The notes beneath the pieces are model-generated. The model did no database searches. It had not been told where the DNA came from and worked only from the letters and a program-made list of their open reading frames with translations. Both the position numbers and the translations under genes were made by a program. A stretch of DNA of 64,000 nt, taken from positions 62,001 to 126,000 of the forward strand of contig NZ_JAJFES010000004.1 of assembly GCF_020708045.1 (NCBI RefSeq). The letters run 5' to 3'. Positions 35,937 through 45,575 of the stretch are shown in pieces. Numbering within the stretch: the stretch's first letter is position 1; each line of letters begins with the position of its first letter. This DNA comes from Massilia sp. IC2-278 (GTDB taxonomy: Bacteria; Pseudomonadota; Gammaproteobacteria; Burkholderiales; Burkholderiaceae_D).

Positions 35937-37829
35937 TCAGGCGCGCGTGCGTTCGGCAACGCAGGCGCGGCCCTGCAGCTTGGCGTCGTACATCGCCCCG
36001 TCGGCGCTACGCATCAGCGCTTCCGCACTAACGCCGCTGTCCGGATACACCGCCACGCCGATGCTGCCGGAAATCTCCAGCGTCCTGCCTTCGCTGACGA
36101 AGGGGCGGTTGAGTTCCGCCAGGATCTCCTCGGCCACGCGGCGCGCGTCCGGCGCGGTGCCGATGCGCGGCAGCAGCACCACGAATTCGTCGCCGCCGAT
36201 GCGCGCCAGGGTGTCGGAAGCACGCAGGGCGCCGCGTACGCGCGTGGCCACCTGCTGCAGCAGCAAGTCGCCGACCGCGTGGCCATGGGTATCGTTCACC
36301 GGCTTGAATTTATCGAGGTCAAAGAAGAGCACCGCCAGCTTGTTGCCTTCGCGCTGGGCGGCCAGCAGGGCCTGGCGCAGGCGGTCGTTGAACAGCAGGC
36401 GGTTCGGCAGGCCGGTCAGCATGTCGTGGTGGGCCTGGTGGCGGATCTCGTCTTCCTGCAGCTTGCGGGCGTCGATATCGGCCACGGTGCCGACGATGCG
36501 CAGCGGCTGTCCGCCTGGTGCGCGCTCGGCCACGCGCCCGCGCACCAGGATCCAGCGCCAGTTGCCGTTGCCGAGCCGGGTGCGGTACTGGCCGGCGTAG
36601 TGCGGCGTGGCGCCCTGCAGATGCTCGTCGAGCCCGCGCAGCACGCCTTCGGTATCGTCGGGATGGGCCATGCGCCGGAAGGCGCCGCGGTCGAACGGCA
36701 GCAGCACGCCGGGCGCGTCGACGATGCCCTGGGCGCTGGGCGAGAGCGTGATCATGCCGCTGGCAAAGCTGAAGTCCCAGACGCCCTCCCCGGCCGCGTT
36801 CAGCGCCAGCTGCCAGCGCGCCTCGGCCGCGGCCAGCGCCGCCACCGCGCGGCGCCGGCTGTCCGAGGCCGTCAGCGCGATCCAGCCGCCCAGCACCAGC
36901 AGCAGCGACACGGCGGTGCCGACGCGCAGCAGCAAGGTGCGCTGGCCGGCGTAGCGCGCCTGGGCATCCTTCACCGCCTGGCCGACCGTAACCACCAGCC
37001 CGTATTCGGGCAGGGTGCGCCAGCCGTAGTAGCGCTCGATGCCGTCCAGGCGGCTGACGCGGTGGAAACTGCCGTAGGGGCCGCTGCCCGGCGCATACGG
37101 CGCGCCCGTCAGCAGGCGGCCGCTGTCCTGGGCATGCGGGTTGCGCGTGGTGCGCGCCACCACGATGCCGTCCCTGCGCACCAGCGTAATCGAGGCATCG
37201 GTGCCGAGGTCGATGCTGTCGTAGAAGCGCGAGAAATAATTCGGCGCCACACCGGCGACGATGACGCCGGCCAGGCTGCCGTCGGCACGCACGATGGGCC
37301 GCGAGAACTGCACCGACCACAGGCCGGTGACGCGGCCCTTGCGCGGCTGGCCGATGGCGAGCTGGTCGCGCCCGCCGCTGTCGAGCGCGGCGCGCACGTA
37401 GTCGCGGTCGCTCAGGTCGACCGGGGTGGTGAGCTTGCCGGCGCTCGAGAACACGGCCATGCCGCGCGCGTCGGTGACGACCACGTTGACCAGCAGCTGG
37501 CCCTGCAAATGGGTATTCAGTTCGGCGACGATGGCTCCGAACTGGGCCGGATTGCGCAGCCAGCTCAGGCGCAGCTGGCTGAGCGACAGGTCGATCGAGG
37601 TCACGGTCGAGCGCACTTCCTCGGCAAAGGCGTGCGACAGGTTCTGGACGTTGCGGCTGCTTTCCTCGTGCGCGGTATCGCGCAGCTCGACATGGGCGCG
37701 ATGGATCGCCAGCCAGGCCAGCGGTAGGGCAAGCGCCAGGAACACGGCGAGACGCAGCAGCACGCGGCCATGGAAATAGGCGCGCGCGGCGCGGACAAAA
37801 CGCAGCGAGGTGTCGAACTGGTGGGACAT
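35937..37829 (-). CDS. Membrane diguanylate cyclase with periplasmic sensor and PAS domain
   Basis: The 630-residue protein has an N-terminal membrane helix (about 22-42), a double-Cache-type periplasmic domain (about 45-295), a second helix (about 300-322), a PAS domain (about 335-455) and a GGDEF domain. The active-site GGDEF is intact at residues 545-549 ('LARIGGDEFVVLLP'), and an RxxD inhibitory site (RASD) lies five residues before it. It should make cyclic-di-GMP in response to an external ligand. There is no EAL domain. It is transcribed alone towards the P450 gene. Confidence 0.9.
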   Translation of the reverse strand: MSHQFDTSLRFVRAARAYFHGRVLLRLAVFLALALPLAWLAIHRAHVELRDTAHEESSRNVQNLSHAFAEEVRSTVTSIDLSLSQLRLSWLRNPAQFGAIVAELNTHLQGQLLVNVVVTDARGMAVFSSAGKLTTPVDLSDRDYVRAALDSGGRDQLAIGQPRKGRVTGLWSVQFSRPIVRADGSLAGVIVAGVAPNYFSRFYDSIDLGTDASITLVRRDGIVVARTTRNPHAQDSGRLLTGAPYAPGSGPYGSFHRVSRLDGIERYYGWRTLPEYGLVVTVGQAVKDAQARYAGQRTLLLRVGTAVSLLLVLGGWIALTASDSRRRAVAALAAAEARWQLALNAAGEGVWDFSFASGMITLSPSAQGIVDAPGVLLPFDRGAFRRMAHPDDTEGVLRGLDEHLQGATPHYAGQYRTRLGNGNWRWILVRGRVAERAPGGQPLRIVGTVADIDARKLQEDEIRHQAHHDMLTGLPNRLLFNDRLRQALLAAQREGNKLAVLFFDLDKFKPVNDTHGHAVGDLLLQQVATRVRGALRASDTLARIGGDEFVVLLPRIGTAPDARRVAEEILAELNRPFVSEGRTLEISGSIGVAVYPDSGVSAEALMRSADGAMYDAKLQGRACVAERTRA

Positions 37830-38060
37830 GGCCGGGTGCGCCCCGGCAAGCTGAAGGCTGCTGGACGAGAGTTACGAAAAATTACATGCAAATTTTATAG
37901 CTGAAGTATCCCAGCGGCAAGCAAAACAGGTGGTTCGAGGCTGTTTATGGCCGAGAATGATGTAAATAGAATGAAATTTTCTTTCAAACTGCCGTATTTG
38001 ACGAAATATTATTTCATCGCTGCCGGGTCATGCATAATGGGGCCAATACTCTTCCCCACC

Positions 38061-38432
38061 ATGAAACTGCTCTTCAATATCATCGGCGTGCTGGCCGTGC
38101 TGCTCGGCATCCTGGGCCTGTTCCTGCCGCTGCTGCCGACCACGCCCTTCCTGCTGCTGGCCTCGGCCTGCTTCGCGCGCGGTTCGGACCGCCTGCACGG
38201 CTGGCTGCTGAACCACCGCGTGTTCGGCGTCTACCTGCGCAACTTCGAGGCCGGCAACGGCATCCCACTGCGCGCCAAGATCGTGGCCTCAGTAATGATG
38301 TGGAGCTCGCTGCTGGTGGCCATCCTGCGCTTCGAGCACCTGGGCCTGCGCGTGGCGCTGGTGCTGATCGGCGCCAGCGTCAGCCTGTATTTGTGGCGCT
38401 ACCTGCCGACCCTGCGCACCAGCCGCAGCTGA
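38061..38432 (+). CDS. YbaN-family (DUF454) small membrane protein
   Basis: The 123-residue protein has two or three membrane helices and the DUF454 pattern 'LGLFLPLLPTTPFLLLASACFARGS' followed by 'RVFGVYLRNFEAGNGIPLRAK' (first motif shortened here to family core LLPTTPFLLLA). Function is not established for the family. I chose the ATG at 38061, which gives the usual start ('MKLLFNIIGV'); an in-frame ATG four codons... further upstream starts are possible but add residues not typical for the family. It converges on the next gene. Confidence 0.75.
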   Translation: MKLLFNIIGVLAVLLGILGLFLPLLPTTPFLLLASACFARGSDRLHGWLLNHRVFGVYLRNFEAGNGIPLRAKIVASVMMWSSLLVAILRFEHLGLRVALVLIGASVSLYLWRYLPTLRTSRS

Positions 38433-38448
38433 GCTGAGTCAGCGCTAA

Positions 38449-38820
38449 CTAAGCGTCGTTGTCGGCAATCGACTGCGCCACGCCTTCTTCCACATCGCGC
38501 AGGAAAGCCGCGCCGGCGCCCGACAGCGCCAGGCTGGGCGCCGCCAGCTCCAGCAAACACTCCAGCATCGGCTGGAACCAGGCCGTATCGCTGCCCAAAT
38601 CGGGATGGGCATGGGTATCGTTCAGGTAGAGCACGGCACGCGTGACCATGTTCGGGTCGCGCCCCAGCTGCTGCACGTAGTCGGCATGCCGGGCCGCATC
38701 CTGCAGCAGCCGGGTCGTGACGGTATCGAGGATGTCGTGCGATACGCTGTTGTGGCGTGCCAGCAGGAGGCGCGCCAGCGCCATGCAGGCCTCGTCGAGT
38801 TCATTGTTGCGTAGATGCAT
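38449..38820 (-). CDS. Conserved hypothetical cytoplasmic protein
   Basis: The 123-residue protein is helical, with no membrane segment or recognised domain. It begins 'MHLRNNELDEACMALARLLL' and has an AAGGAAT ribosome binding site before the ATG at 38820. Codon usage matches its neighbours and the strand opposite the divergent ribonuclease Z gene is well used, so I believe it is real. Nothing in the sequence points to a function. Confidence 0.55.
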   Translation of the reverse strand: MHLRNNELDEACMALARLLLARHNSVSHDILDTVTTRLLQDAARHADYVQQLGRDPNMVTRAVLYLNDTHAHPDLGSDTAWFQPMLECLLELAAPSLALSGAGAAFLRDVEEGVAQSIADNDA

Positions 38821-38926
38821 GGATTCCTTTCGCTGTCGCGGGTTGCCGTGGCAAGCCAGGCGTGCAAGGCCGTGCCGCCGGTTTTGCTTGATAATCGTAA
38901 GCGATATCCACGAACAGCGAGCGGCA

Positions 38927-39903
38927 ATGGAATTCCAGTTTCTCGGCACCTCGGCCGGCACCCCGACGCGGGCCCGCAACGTCACCGGCCTGGCCCTGCG
39001 CACCGGGGCCAGGTCCTGGGTCCTGGTCGACTGCGGCGAGGGCACCCAGCACCGCATCCTGCGCACCGGCTACTCCCTGATGAGCCTGACGGCGGTCTTC
39101 ATCACCCACATCCACGGCGACCACTGCTACGGCCTGCCCGGCCTGCTGGCCAGCGCCGGCCTGCTCAACCGCACCGCGCCGCTGCTGGTCGTCGGCCCGC
39201 CCTCGGTACGGCGCTTCGTGAACGCCGTGCGCGAGACCACCGAGCTGGCCCTGCCGTATGCGATCGACTTCATCGACGTCGAGGAAGCGATGGACATCGA
39301 CGCCCTGCCCGAGCTGGCGGTGCGCACCACCGAACTGTCGCACCGGGTGCCGACCTTTGCCTACAGCTTCACCGAAAAGCAGGTCGAGCGCCGGCTCGAC
39401 ATCGACAAATTGCGCCGCGACGGCATTCCTTCCGGCCCCGGCTGGGGACAACTCCAGGCGGGCCAGGACATCGTGCTGCCGGATGGCAAACCAGTATGCA
39501 GCGCCGACTACGTCCAGCAGCCGAGGAAGCCGCGCAAGCTCATCGTCGCCGGCGACAACGACACGCCGTCGCTGTTGGCGGACGCGGCAGCCGGCGCCGA
39601 CGTGCTGGTCCATGAAGCCACCTATACCGAGGCGATCCTGGACAAGGTCGGCCCCGCCCCGATGCACAGCTCGGCGAAAAGGGTGGCCGACTTCGCGCGC
39701 GAAGTGCAGCTGCAAACCTGGTGCTGACCCACTTCAGCCCGCGCTACCACGAGCTGGGCGAGATCGAACAGGAAGCGCGCGCGGCCTATGCCGGCCGGCT
39801 GTTCCTGGCGCGCGACCTGGAGCGTTATGCGCTCGACCGGCAGGGCGAACTGGCACCGGTGCCGGCCGCACCGCCAACCGGCCCGCAAGCGCCGCCGCGT
39901 TAA
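38927..39903 (+). pseudogene. rnz: Ribonuclease Z, frameshifted near the 3' end
   Basis: The frame from 38927 encodes a full RNase Z start ('MEFQFLGTSAGTPTRARN') and zinc motif 'THIHGDHCYGLPGLL', with later 'ELSHRVPTFAYSF' and 'VLVHEATYTE'. This enzyme removes tRNA 3' trailers. At about 39711-39715 the reading jumps: 'REVQLQT' runs into a stop after two codons, while the expected family ending 'LVLTHFSPRYHELG', with its zinc-binding His, continues in another frame to 39903. One missing A in a short A run (caaacc in place of caaaacc) explains it. Corrected, the protein would be 325 residues. It may be a true mutation or a sequencing error. Confidence 0.8.
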
Positions 39904-42563
39904 TTTCCCGCCAGCCGCAGCCGCGTCGATGGACCGACGAAGGTGCGCAGGTGGGCGCGGCTGCGCCTTTCCATCGCATGGCGCAGGCGTTCGGCGCTGA
40001 CCGGCGGGCTGTAGAAAAAGCCCTGGAACTGGTCGCAGTCGTGCTCGCGCAGGAAGTTCAGCTGCTCCTCGGTTTCCACGCCCTCGGCGATCACTTTCAA
40101 TTGCATGGTGTGCGCCAGCGCGATAACGGCGCAGACGATGGCGGCGTCGTCGGCATCGGTGGTCAGGTCGCGCACGAAGGAACGGTCTATTTTCAGGGCG
40201 TGGATCGGGAAGCGCTTCAGGTAGCTCAGGCTGGAGTGCCCGGTGCCGAAGTCGTCGATCGACAGACTGACGCCCATGTCGGCCAGTTCCTGCAGGGTGG
40301 CGGTGGCGCCGGCCGGGTCCGCCATGACCACGCTTTCCGTGATTTCCAGCTCGAGCTGGGCGGCGTCGCAGCCGGTTTCGGCCAGGATCTGGCCCACCAG
40401 CTGGACCAGGTTTTGCTGGTGGAACTGGCGCGCGGACAGGTTCACGGCGACGGTCAGCGGCGGCAGGCCGGCCTCGCGCCAGGCCACCAGCTGCTCGCAG
40501 GCGGCGCGCAGCACCCAGGCGCCGATCTCGACGATGAGTCCGGTCTCCTCGGCAATCGGAATGAACTCGGCAGGCCCGACCGGCTCGCCGCCCGGCGGAC
40601 ACCAGCGCAGCAGCGCCTCGACGCCAACCTGCACGCCCGTGGCGAGGTCGATCTGCGGCTGGTAATGCAGCACGAACTCGTGGCGCTCGATCGCACGGCG
40701 CAGGCCGCTTTCCATGCGCAGGCGGTCCAGGGTGCGCGCATTCATTTCTTCGGTATAGAACTGAAAATTGCCCCGGCCCAGTTCCTTGGCGCGGTACATG
40801 GCGGCGTCGGCATTCTTCAGCAGCGCATTGCTGTCGACGCCGTCGCGTGGGTAGATGCTGATGCCGATGCTGCCCACCGGCGAGAATTCGTGGCCAAGCA
40901 CGTTCATCGGCAACAGCAAGGCTTCCAGCAACTTCGCCGACAGCACGGCGGCGGCGCTGCATTCGGGGATGTCCGGCATCAGGACCACGAATTCATCGCC
41001 GCCGAGGCGGGCCACCGTGTCGCCCTCGCGCACGATGCCGGCCAGGCGCCGCCCGGCCTCGACGATGACGTGGTCGCCCGCCTCGTGGCCGAGGCTGTCG
41101 TTGATGGTCTTGAAGCGGTCGAGGTCGATGAACAATATCGCCACCTGGTGCTGCGAGCGGTGCGCCAGCGCCAGCGCCTGGTCGAGGCGGTCCATCAGCA
41201 GGCTGCGGTTGGCCAGGCCCGTGAGCACGTCGTGGCTGGCCATGTGGCGCAGCTCGTGCTCGTACTGCTTGCGCCGCGAAATATCCTCGACCACGATCAT
41301 GAGATTGACCTCGGCATCGCTTGCCACCATGCGCGACACCGCCACGTTCACCCACACCGGCTCGCCATCCTTGCGCACGTAGCGCTTCTCGATGGCATAG
41401 CTCGGGATCTCGCCTGCCAGCAACAGCCGCAGCGAGGCTTCGCTGGCCAGCATTTCCCCTTCCAGCGACATGTCGCGGAAACTCATGGTTTTCAATTCTT
41501 CCTCGCTGTAGCCGACGATGTCCTGGAACTTGCGGTTGGCGCGCAGCCAGCGCCCGTCGCGCGCGGCCTGGGCCAGTCCGACCGCCGCGTGGTCGAAGGC
41601 GATGCGGAAGCGTTCCTCGCTGTCGCGCAGGGCGGCCTTGGCGCGCATCGGCACGGTCAGGTCCTCGGCGATCAGGAGCAGCAGGTTTTCGCCGTCGAGC
41701 CAGGCGCGCGACAGGGCGCAGCGCAGGTAGCGCGGCTCCAGCATGGGCAGCTCGGCCGGCAGGGTCAGCATCAGCTCCTCGCTGTAGTCGGGCGCGCGCA
41801 GGCCGACGTCGATGCGCTCGCACAGCCCGGGCAGGTGCAGGAAGTCGCCGACGTCGCTATCCCCGGCCGGCGCCGGCACGCCCAGCATCGCGCACATCGC
41901 CGGATTGATGGTGCGCACCTGGCGCGCGGTATCGATCACCATCACGCCGGACGGCAGGCTGGTGAGCACCTGTTCGGCATAATTCTTCAGGCCCGACAGT
42001 TCCAGGCGGCCGGCCTGTTCGTAGGTGTCGAGGGCCAGGCTCATGTCCAGGCACATGAGTTTCAGCAGCGCGTCGTAGGTCGGCTGGTAGCGCTCGGGCG
42101 TGGCGGCCAGGGCCGCCTGCAGGACCGGCGCCAGTTCGGCCAGGTACTTGCGGTAGGCGCCGATGTACCAGCGGATTTCCAGGCCGATGTGCTGGTGCAC
42201 CAGTCCCACGCGCACGCGGTTGCGCTCGTAGTTGCCGTCGTAGTCGCCGGCCGTCAGGCTGTGGAAGTATTCCGCCTGCAAGTGCTTGAGGCGGGCAAAG
42301 GCGCAGCGGTCGTCGAGCAGCCGGCGCAGGCGCGGAAAGCGCAGCAGGTGTTCGTAGAAGGCCAGCACGATGCCGCTCTGGTGGGCCTGCAGGTAGGGAT
42401 GGACGTCGCGCAGCAGCCGGGCGTCGTGTTCGGTGAATTCGAGGTAGGCGCGGTATTGCGCGGAAGTGGCGGAGTCCGGCGCCATGAGGTCGGTCATGGC
42501 GTCGACGTCGAATTTTTTTCTGGTCATCGGTGGGGGCGTCGGCGGGACGCGGCTTGCATTCAT
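39900..42563 (-). CDS. Globin-coupled PAS-GGDEF-EAL cyclic-di-GMP enzyme
   Basis: The 887-residue soluble protein starts with a globin-coupled-sensor domain (about 30-190). 'RVGLVHQHIGLEIRWYIGAY' contains H123, the likely proximal haem ligand. Two PAS domains follow (about 200-330 and 335-450), then GGDEF (residues 521-525, 'ARLGGDEFVVLMP', preceded by an RxxD site, REGD) and EAL (residues 649-651 in 'VGVEALLRW'). Haem-bound O2 probably sets whether it makes or destroys cyclic-di-GMP. Both catalytic motifs look intact. It converges with rnz, overlapping by four bases. Confidence 0.85.
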   Translation of the reverse strand: MNASRVPPTPPPMTRKKFDVDAMTDLMAPDSATSAQYRAYLEFTEHDARLLRDVHPYLQAHQSGIVLAFYEHLLRFPRLRRLLDDRCAFARLKHLQAEYFHSLTAGDYDGNYERNRVRVGLVHQHIGLEIRWYIGAYRKYLAELAPVLQAALAATPERYQPTYDALLKLMCLDMSLALDTYEQAGRLELSGLKNYAEQVLTSLPSGVMVIDTARQVRTINPAMCAMLGVPAPAGDSDVGDFLHLPGLCERIDVGLRAPDYSEELMLTLPAELPMLEPRYLRCALSRAWLDGENLLLLIAEDLTVPMRAKAALRDSEERFRIAFDHAAVGLAQAARDGRWLRANRKFQDIVGYSEEELKTMSFRDMSLEGEMLASEASLRLLLAGEIPSYAIEKRYVRKDGEPVWVNVAVSRMVASDAEVNLMIVVEDISRRKQYEHELRHMASHDVLTGLANRSLLMDRLDQALALAHRSQHQVAILFIDLDRFKTINDSLGHEAGDHVIVEAGRRLAGIVREGDTVARLGGDEFVVLMPDIPECSAAAVLSAKLLEALLLPMNVLGHEFSPVGSIGISIYPRDGVDSNALLKNADAAMYRAKELGRGNFQFYTEEMNARTLDRLRMESGLRRAIERHEFVLHYQPQIDLATGVQVGVEALLRWCPPGGEPVGPAEFIPIAEETGLIVEIGAWVLRAACEQLVAWREAGLPPLTVAVNLSARQFHQQNLVQLVGQILAETGCDAAQLELEITESVVMADPAGATATLQELADMGVSLSIDDFGTGHSSLSYLKRFPIHALKIDRSFVRDLTTDADDAAIVCAVIALAHTMQLKVIAEGVETEEQLNFLREHDCDQFQGFFYSPPVSAERLRHAMERRSRAHLRTFVGPSTRLRLAGN

Positions 42564-42635
42564 TGAGCGAACGCAAGGATGACGCAGATAAACGGATCAG
42601 TTCTTGAGGCAGATCAAAATATTTCCGATAAGCAC

Positions 42636-42678
42636 GTAGGGTAGGCCGGGCCACGAGAGGCGGCCCAGCCGTCCACCC
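42636..42678. repeat. Imperfect palindrome related to the GTAGGGTGG family
   Basis: GTAGGGTAGGCCGGGCC and its partner GGCCCAGCCGTCCACCC pair imperfectly around a nine-base loop. The ends (GTAGGGT and CCACCC) match the small palindromes at 34.3 and 61.2 kb. It lies between two minus-strand genes. Confidence 0.4.
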
Positions 42679-42683
42679 AAGCT

Positions 42684-45575
42684 TCACACCGAAATCCGCC
42701 ACGGCGCCGTCGAATCGTAGTCGCTCTTGTCGGCATTGAGCGAGATGTGGACGTGCTTCGTGTGCGGATTCGAGCCACCGTAGCTGCGCCAGACCCAGGG
42801 CGCGGTGCCGCCCTGCGCATACGAACTCATGATGCGCCGGTTCCAGATCACGTACTTCACCCGCGGATCGCGCCCCGACTGCAGCGACTGCGCCAGCGTT
42901 TCGGCGCTGCAGCCGCCCGCCGCATCGTGGGTGATGTCGACCGCCGACACCACGCCGGTGTTGCCGTCCTCGATCCAGGGATTGTGGTCCGAGTCGCGCG
43001 AGCGGTGCGCGGCGTCGCCGATGGTGCCGTCGCTCGCCTTGCTGCGATTCGGCGCCTGGCGGTTGACTTCCTCGCGCAAGGCCGTGATCGCCCGCGCCAG
43101 GCGCCACGGACGGGCCGAGTCGATGTAGGAAGACGACAGCGGCGCCAGTTCGGCCACCGTCCCCGGCGCCATTTCGCCGACATCGTCACCGATGTTCGGC
43201 GTGGGCACCTCTTCCCGCATCTCCGGCGCGACGCCCTCTTCCGGCATGCGCAGGGCCTTGCGCAGCGCGCCGTTGAACAGCCCGCTCACCGTGGCAAAGC
43301 CGGCGTCGGTCGGATGCAGCTCGTCGGCCCAGCGCGCGCCGACGGTGCCGCGCACGTCGACGTGCCAGGCATTCCTGAACAGCCCGGTCGGATAGCTGGC
43401 GCCGCACAGGCGCTGCAAGACCAGGTTCAGGCGGTCGATCAGCTCGTGCACGATGGCGCGCTGCAAGGCCGGGTCCTCGATGCCGAGCTCCTCGCGCATC
43501 GGCCGCCCCAGCCATTTGTCGACCGCCGCCCAGCTCGGATTGCGCGTCTCGCCCGGCCCGCCGCCCGGCAGCGCGTAATCGTAGCCGTGGCAGACCACCG
43601 GCAGGTCGGGAAACTCGCGCGCCACGTTGTCGAGCACGCGGCGGTAGCAATCCTCGATGAAGCGCAGCTTCTGCTCCAGCGCCGGCGTGCCGAGATACCA
43701 GCCGGCCGGCTGCCCGGACTGGAAGCGCTTGAGGATCTGCGTGATCACCGACTTGCCGCGCCCATCCTCGCCGATGATGTCGTTGCCGCCGCCGGAGAAC
43801 AGGAAAGCCTTCACGTTGCCGGCATTCCGGCGCAGCGCCTGCATGTACTCGGCGGAGTCGAAGACCATGTTCTGCAGCGTGTCGCCGGCGGAATCCACGC
43901 TCCACACGTTGTAGTCGCCGCTCAATTGATCAATCACATCGGACAGGAGCACCGGGAACTGGAACCAGGAATCCCCTTCGGACACCAGCACCGGCTTGCG
44001 GTCGCCGGTGGCGATGCGCGCCTGGAAGGCCGCCTGGCGCCGCATGCGGCTCAGGCTGTTTGCCCAGGACATGGCCATCGCCCCCTCGACGTTGTCGCGC
44101 GGCGGGGCGATGTCGACCAGTTCCGGGTTCGGGATGATGCCCGGCGAGAAGGGTTTCGCCAGCTCGGGCGCGCCCTTGAAGTAGGGACGCAGCTCGGCTT
44201 CGTCAATGCTCGGGTCGCGCATCATGTCGGTCAATTCGCGCATCGACACGCGCCCGCGCCCGCGCACCGCCGGCCTGGCGCCGGGCCGGGCACGCTCCTC
44301 GGACCTGCCGATGTCGACTTGCGGCAAGCCCTCGACGTCGACCGTGATGCGCAGATTGATCGGGATTTGCAGTGCGCCGGTTTCGCCCGCCGCCGGCTGG
44401 GCGCTGGAAACGGCTGCGCGCGCCGCCCCCTGCCCTTGCGAGGTTTCGAACATGCGGCCTGCGGACTGGCGGCCATCGGCGAAGATCCAGGCTGGCTGCC
44501 AGAGGTCGGTAACGCCGATGCGCCCGTCGAACTGCACGCCGGCATCGAGCACGCGGGCGTCGCGCGCCAGCTCGTAGCTCGGCACCGCGTAATTGGCCTT
44601 CAGGTATTCGCCGGCGAAATGCAGGCCGATCACGTGGCCGGTGGACACGTCGATCACGGACGAGCCCGAACTGCCGCCCAGGGTCGAGCTGTCGTGCACC
44701 ATCGCCTGCACCTCGTTCTCGAAGCTGCGCACGCGGGTGCGGCGCCGCACCTTGCCCGGCTGCAGGCGCTTGACGTTATAGACGCCGCCGAAGATACGGT
44801 CCTGCAAGGCCAGGTCGTTGCGGTCGTCGCGCGCCGGATAGCCGACCGCCACCATGTCGCGGTTGAGCAGGTCTTCGGGGGCGCGCACCGACAGCGTCAA
44901 GGGCTGGACGGAGGGCGGCACGCCGCTCACTTGCAGCAGCGCCATGTCCCAATAGGGATGGATCATCAGCACGCGCTCGACCGTGATGTAGATGGCCCGG
45001 GCCGGGTCGCTGTCGACCTGGCATTCGAAGTCGACCAGGGCGTCGCCCGGCCGGTAGATCAATCCCTCCACGCCCAGGCCCTCGGCAAACAGGCGCGCCA
45101 CGTGGCGGTTGGTCATCAGGAGTTGCGGGCCGACCAGGAAGCCGGTGCCGCCATACGGCACCGTATACATGTTCGGCAACTCGATGCGCCCGACCGCGCC
45201 CAGCAGCGGATCGATGCGGTTGCGCATCTCCCTGGTGTCGAGCGCGCCCCAGACGCCGCCCAGCTGGTCGTAGGTGCCGCCGCGCACGAAGACGGCCGGC
45301 CGGTCGTGGGCCAGCACGATGGCCTCGACGCTGAACAGCTCGGCGGGGCTGACCTGGTCGTCGCGCTGCTCCTTCAGCTTGCGGATGCCTTCGACGGCGT
45401 CGTTGTAACCGAACTGCGGCGCGGCGCCGGGGCGGTGGTCGCCACCGGCGTCGAACGGCCGGAGTTCGCCGCTCCAGTCGGGCGGCGGGATGGGCAGCGA
45501 GTCGAGATCGTCGCTGGGCGATAGCTGGCGCAGCATGGCGCGCAGCCGGCTGACCCGTTCCGTGTGATTCAGCAT
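42684..45575 (-). CDS. Trypsin-like protease / SGNH hydrolase / M15-like peptidase fusion
   Basis: The 963-residue protein joins three enzyme-like modules. Residues about 100-370 are a trypsin-like serine protease with H158 ('LLMTNRHVARL'), D210 ('HPYWDMALLQV') and S303 ('LGGSSGSSVI'). Residues about 520-780 are an SGNH hydrolase: S536 in 'VSEGDSWFQFP', 'FSGGGNDIIG' and 'DELHPTDAGF' with the Asp-His pair. Residues about 825-963 have 'GDAAHRSRDSDHNPW', 'SAVDITH' and 'KHVHISL', a metal-ligand pattern of M15/D-Ala-D-Ala peptidase-like phage and bacterial domains. There is no Sec signal peptide. I know of no named family with this order. It is divergent from the Rhs gene. Confidence 0.8.
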   Translation of the reverse strand: MLNHTERVSRLRAMLRQLSPSDDLDSLPIPPPDWSGELRPFDAGGDHRPGAAPQFGYNDAVEGIRKLKEQRDDQVSPAELFSVEAIVLAHDRPAVFVRGGTYDQLGGVWGALDTREMRNRIDPLLGAVGRIELPNMYTVPYGGTGFLVGPQLLMTNRHVARLFAEGLGVEGLIYRPGDALVDFECQVDSDPARAIYITVERVLMIHPYWDMALLQVSGVPPSVQPLTLSVRAPEDLLNRDMVAVGYPARDDRNDLALQDRIFGGVYNVKRLQPGKVRRRTRVRSFENEVQAMVHDSSTLGGSSGSSVIDVSTGHVIGLHFAGEYLKANYAVPSYELARDARVLDAGVQFDGRIGVTDLWQPAWIFADGRQSAGRMFETSQGQGAARAAVSSAQPAAGETGALQIPINLRITVDVEGLPQVDIGRSEERARPGARPAVRGRGRVSMRELTDMMRDPSIDEAELRPYFKGAPELAKPFSPGIIPNPELVDIAPPRDNVEGAMAMSWANSLSRMRRQAAFQARIATGDRKPVLVSEGDSWFQFPVLLSDVIDQLSGDYNVWSVDSAGDTLQNMVFDSAEYMQALRRNAGNVKAFLFSGGGNDIIGEDGRGKSVITQILKRFQSGQPAGWYLGTPALEQKLRFIEDCYRRVLDNVAREFPDLPVVCHGYDYALPGGGPGETRNPSWAAVDKWLGRPMREELGIEDPALQRAIVHELIDRLNLVLQRLCGASYPTGLFRNAWHVDVRGTVGARWADELHPTDAGFATVSGLFNGALRKALRMPEEGVAPEMREEVPTPNIGDDVGEMAPGTVAELAPLSSSYIDSARPWRLARAITALREEVNRQAPNRSKASDGTIGDAAHRSRDSDHNPWIEDGNTGVVSAVDITHDAAGGCSAETLAQSLQSGRDPRVKYVIWNRRIMSSYAQGGTAPWVWRSYGGSNPHTKHVHISLNADKSDYDSTAPWRISV

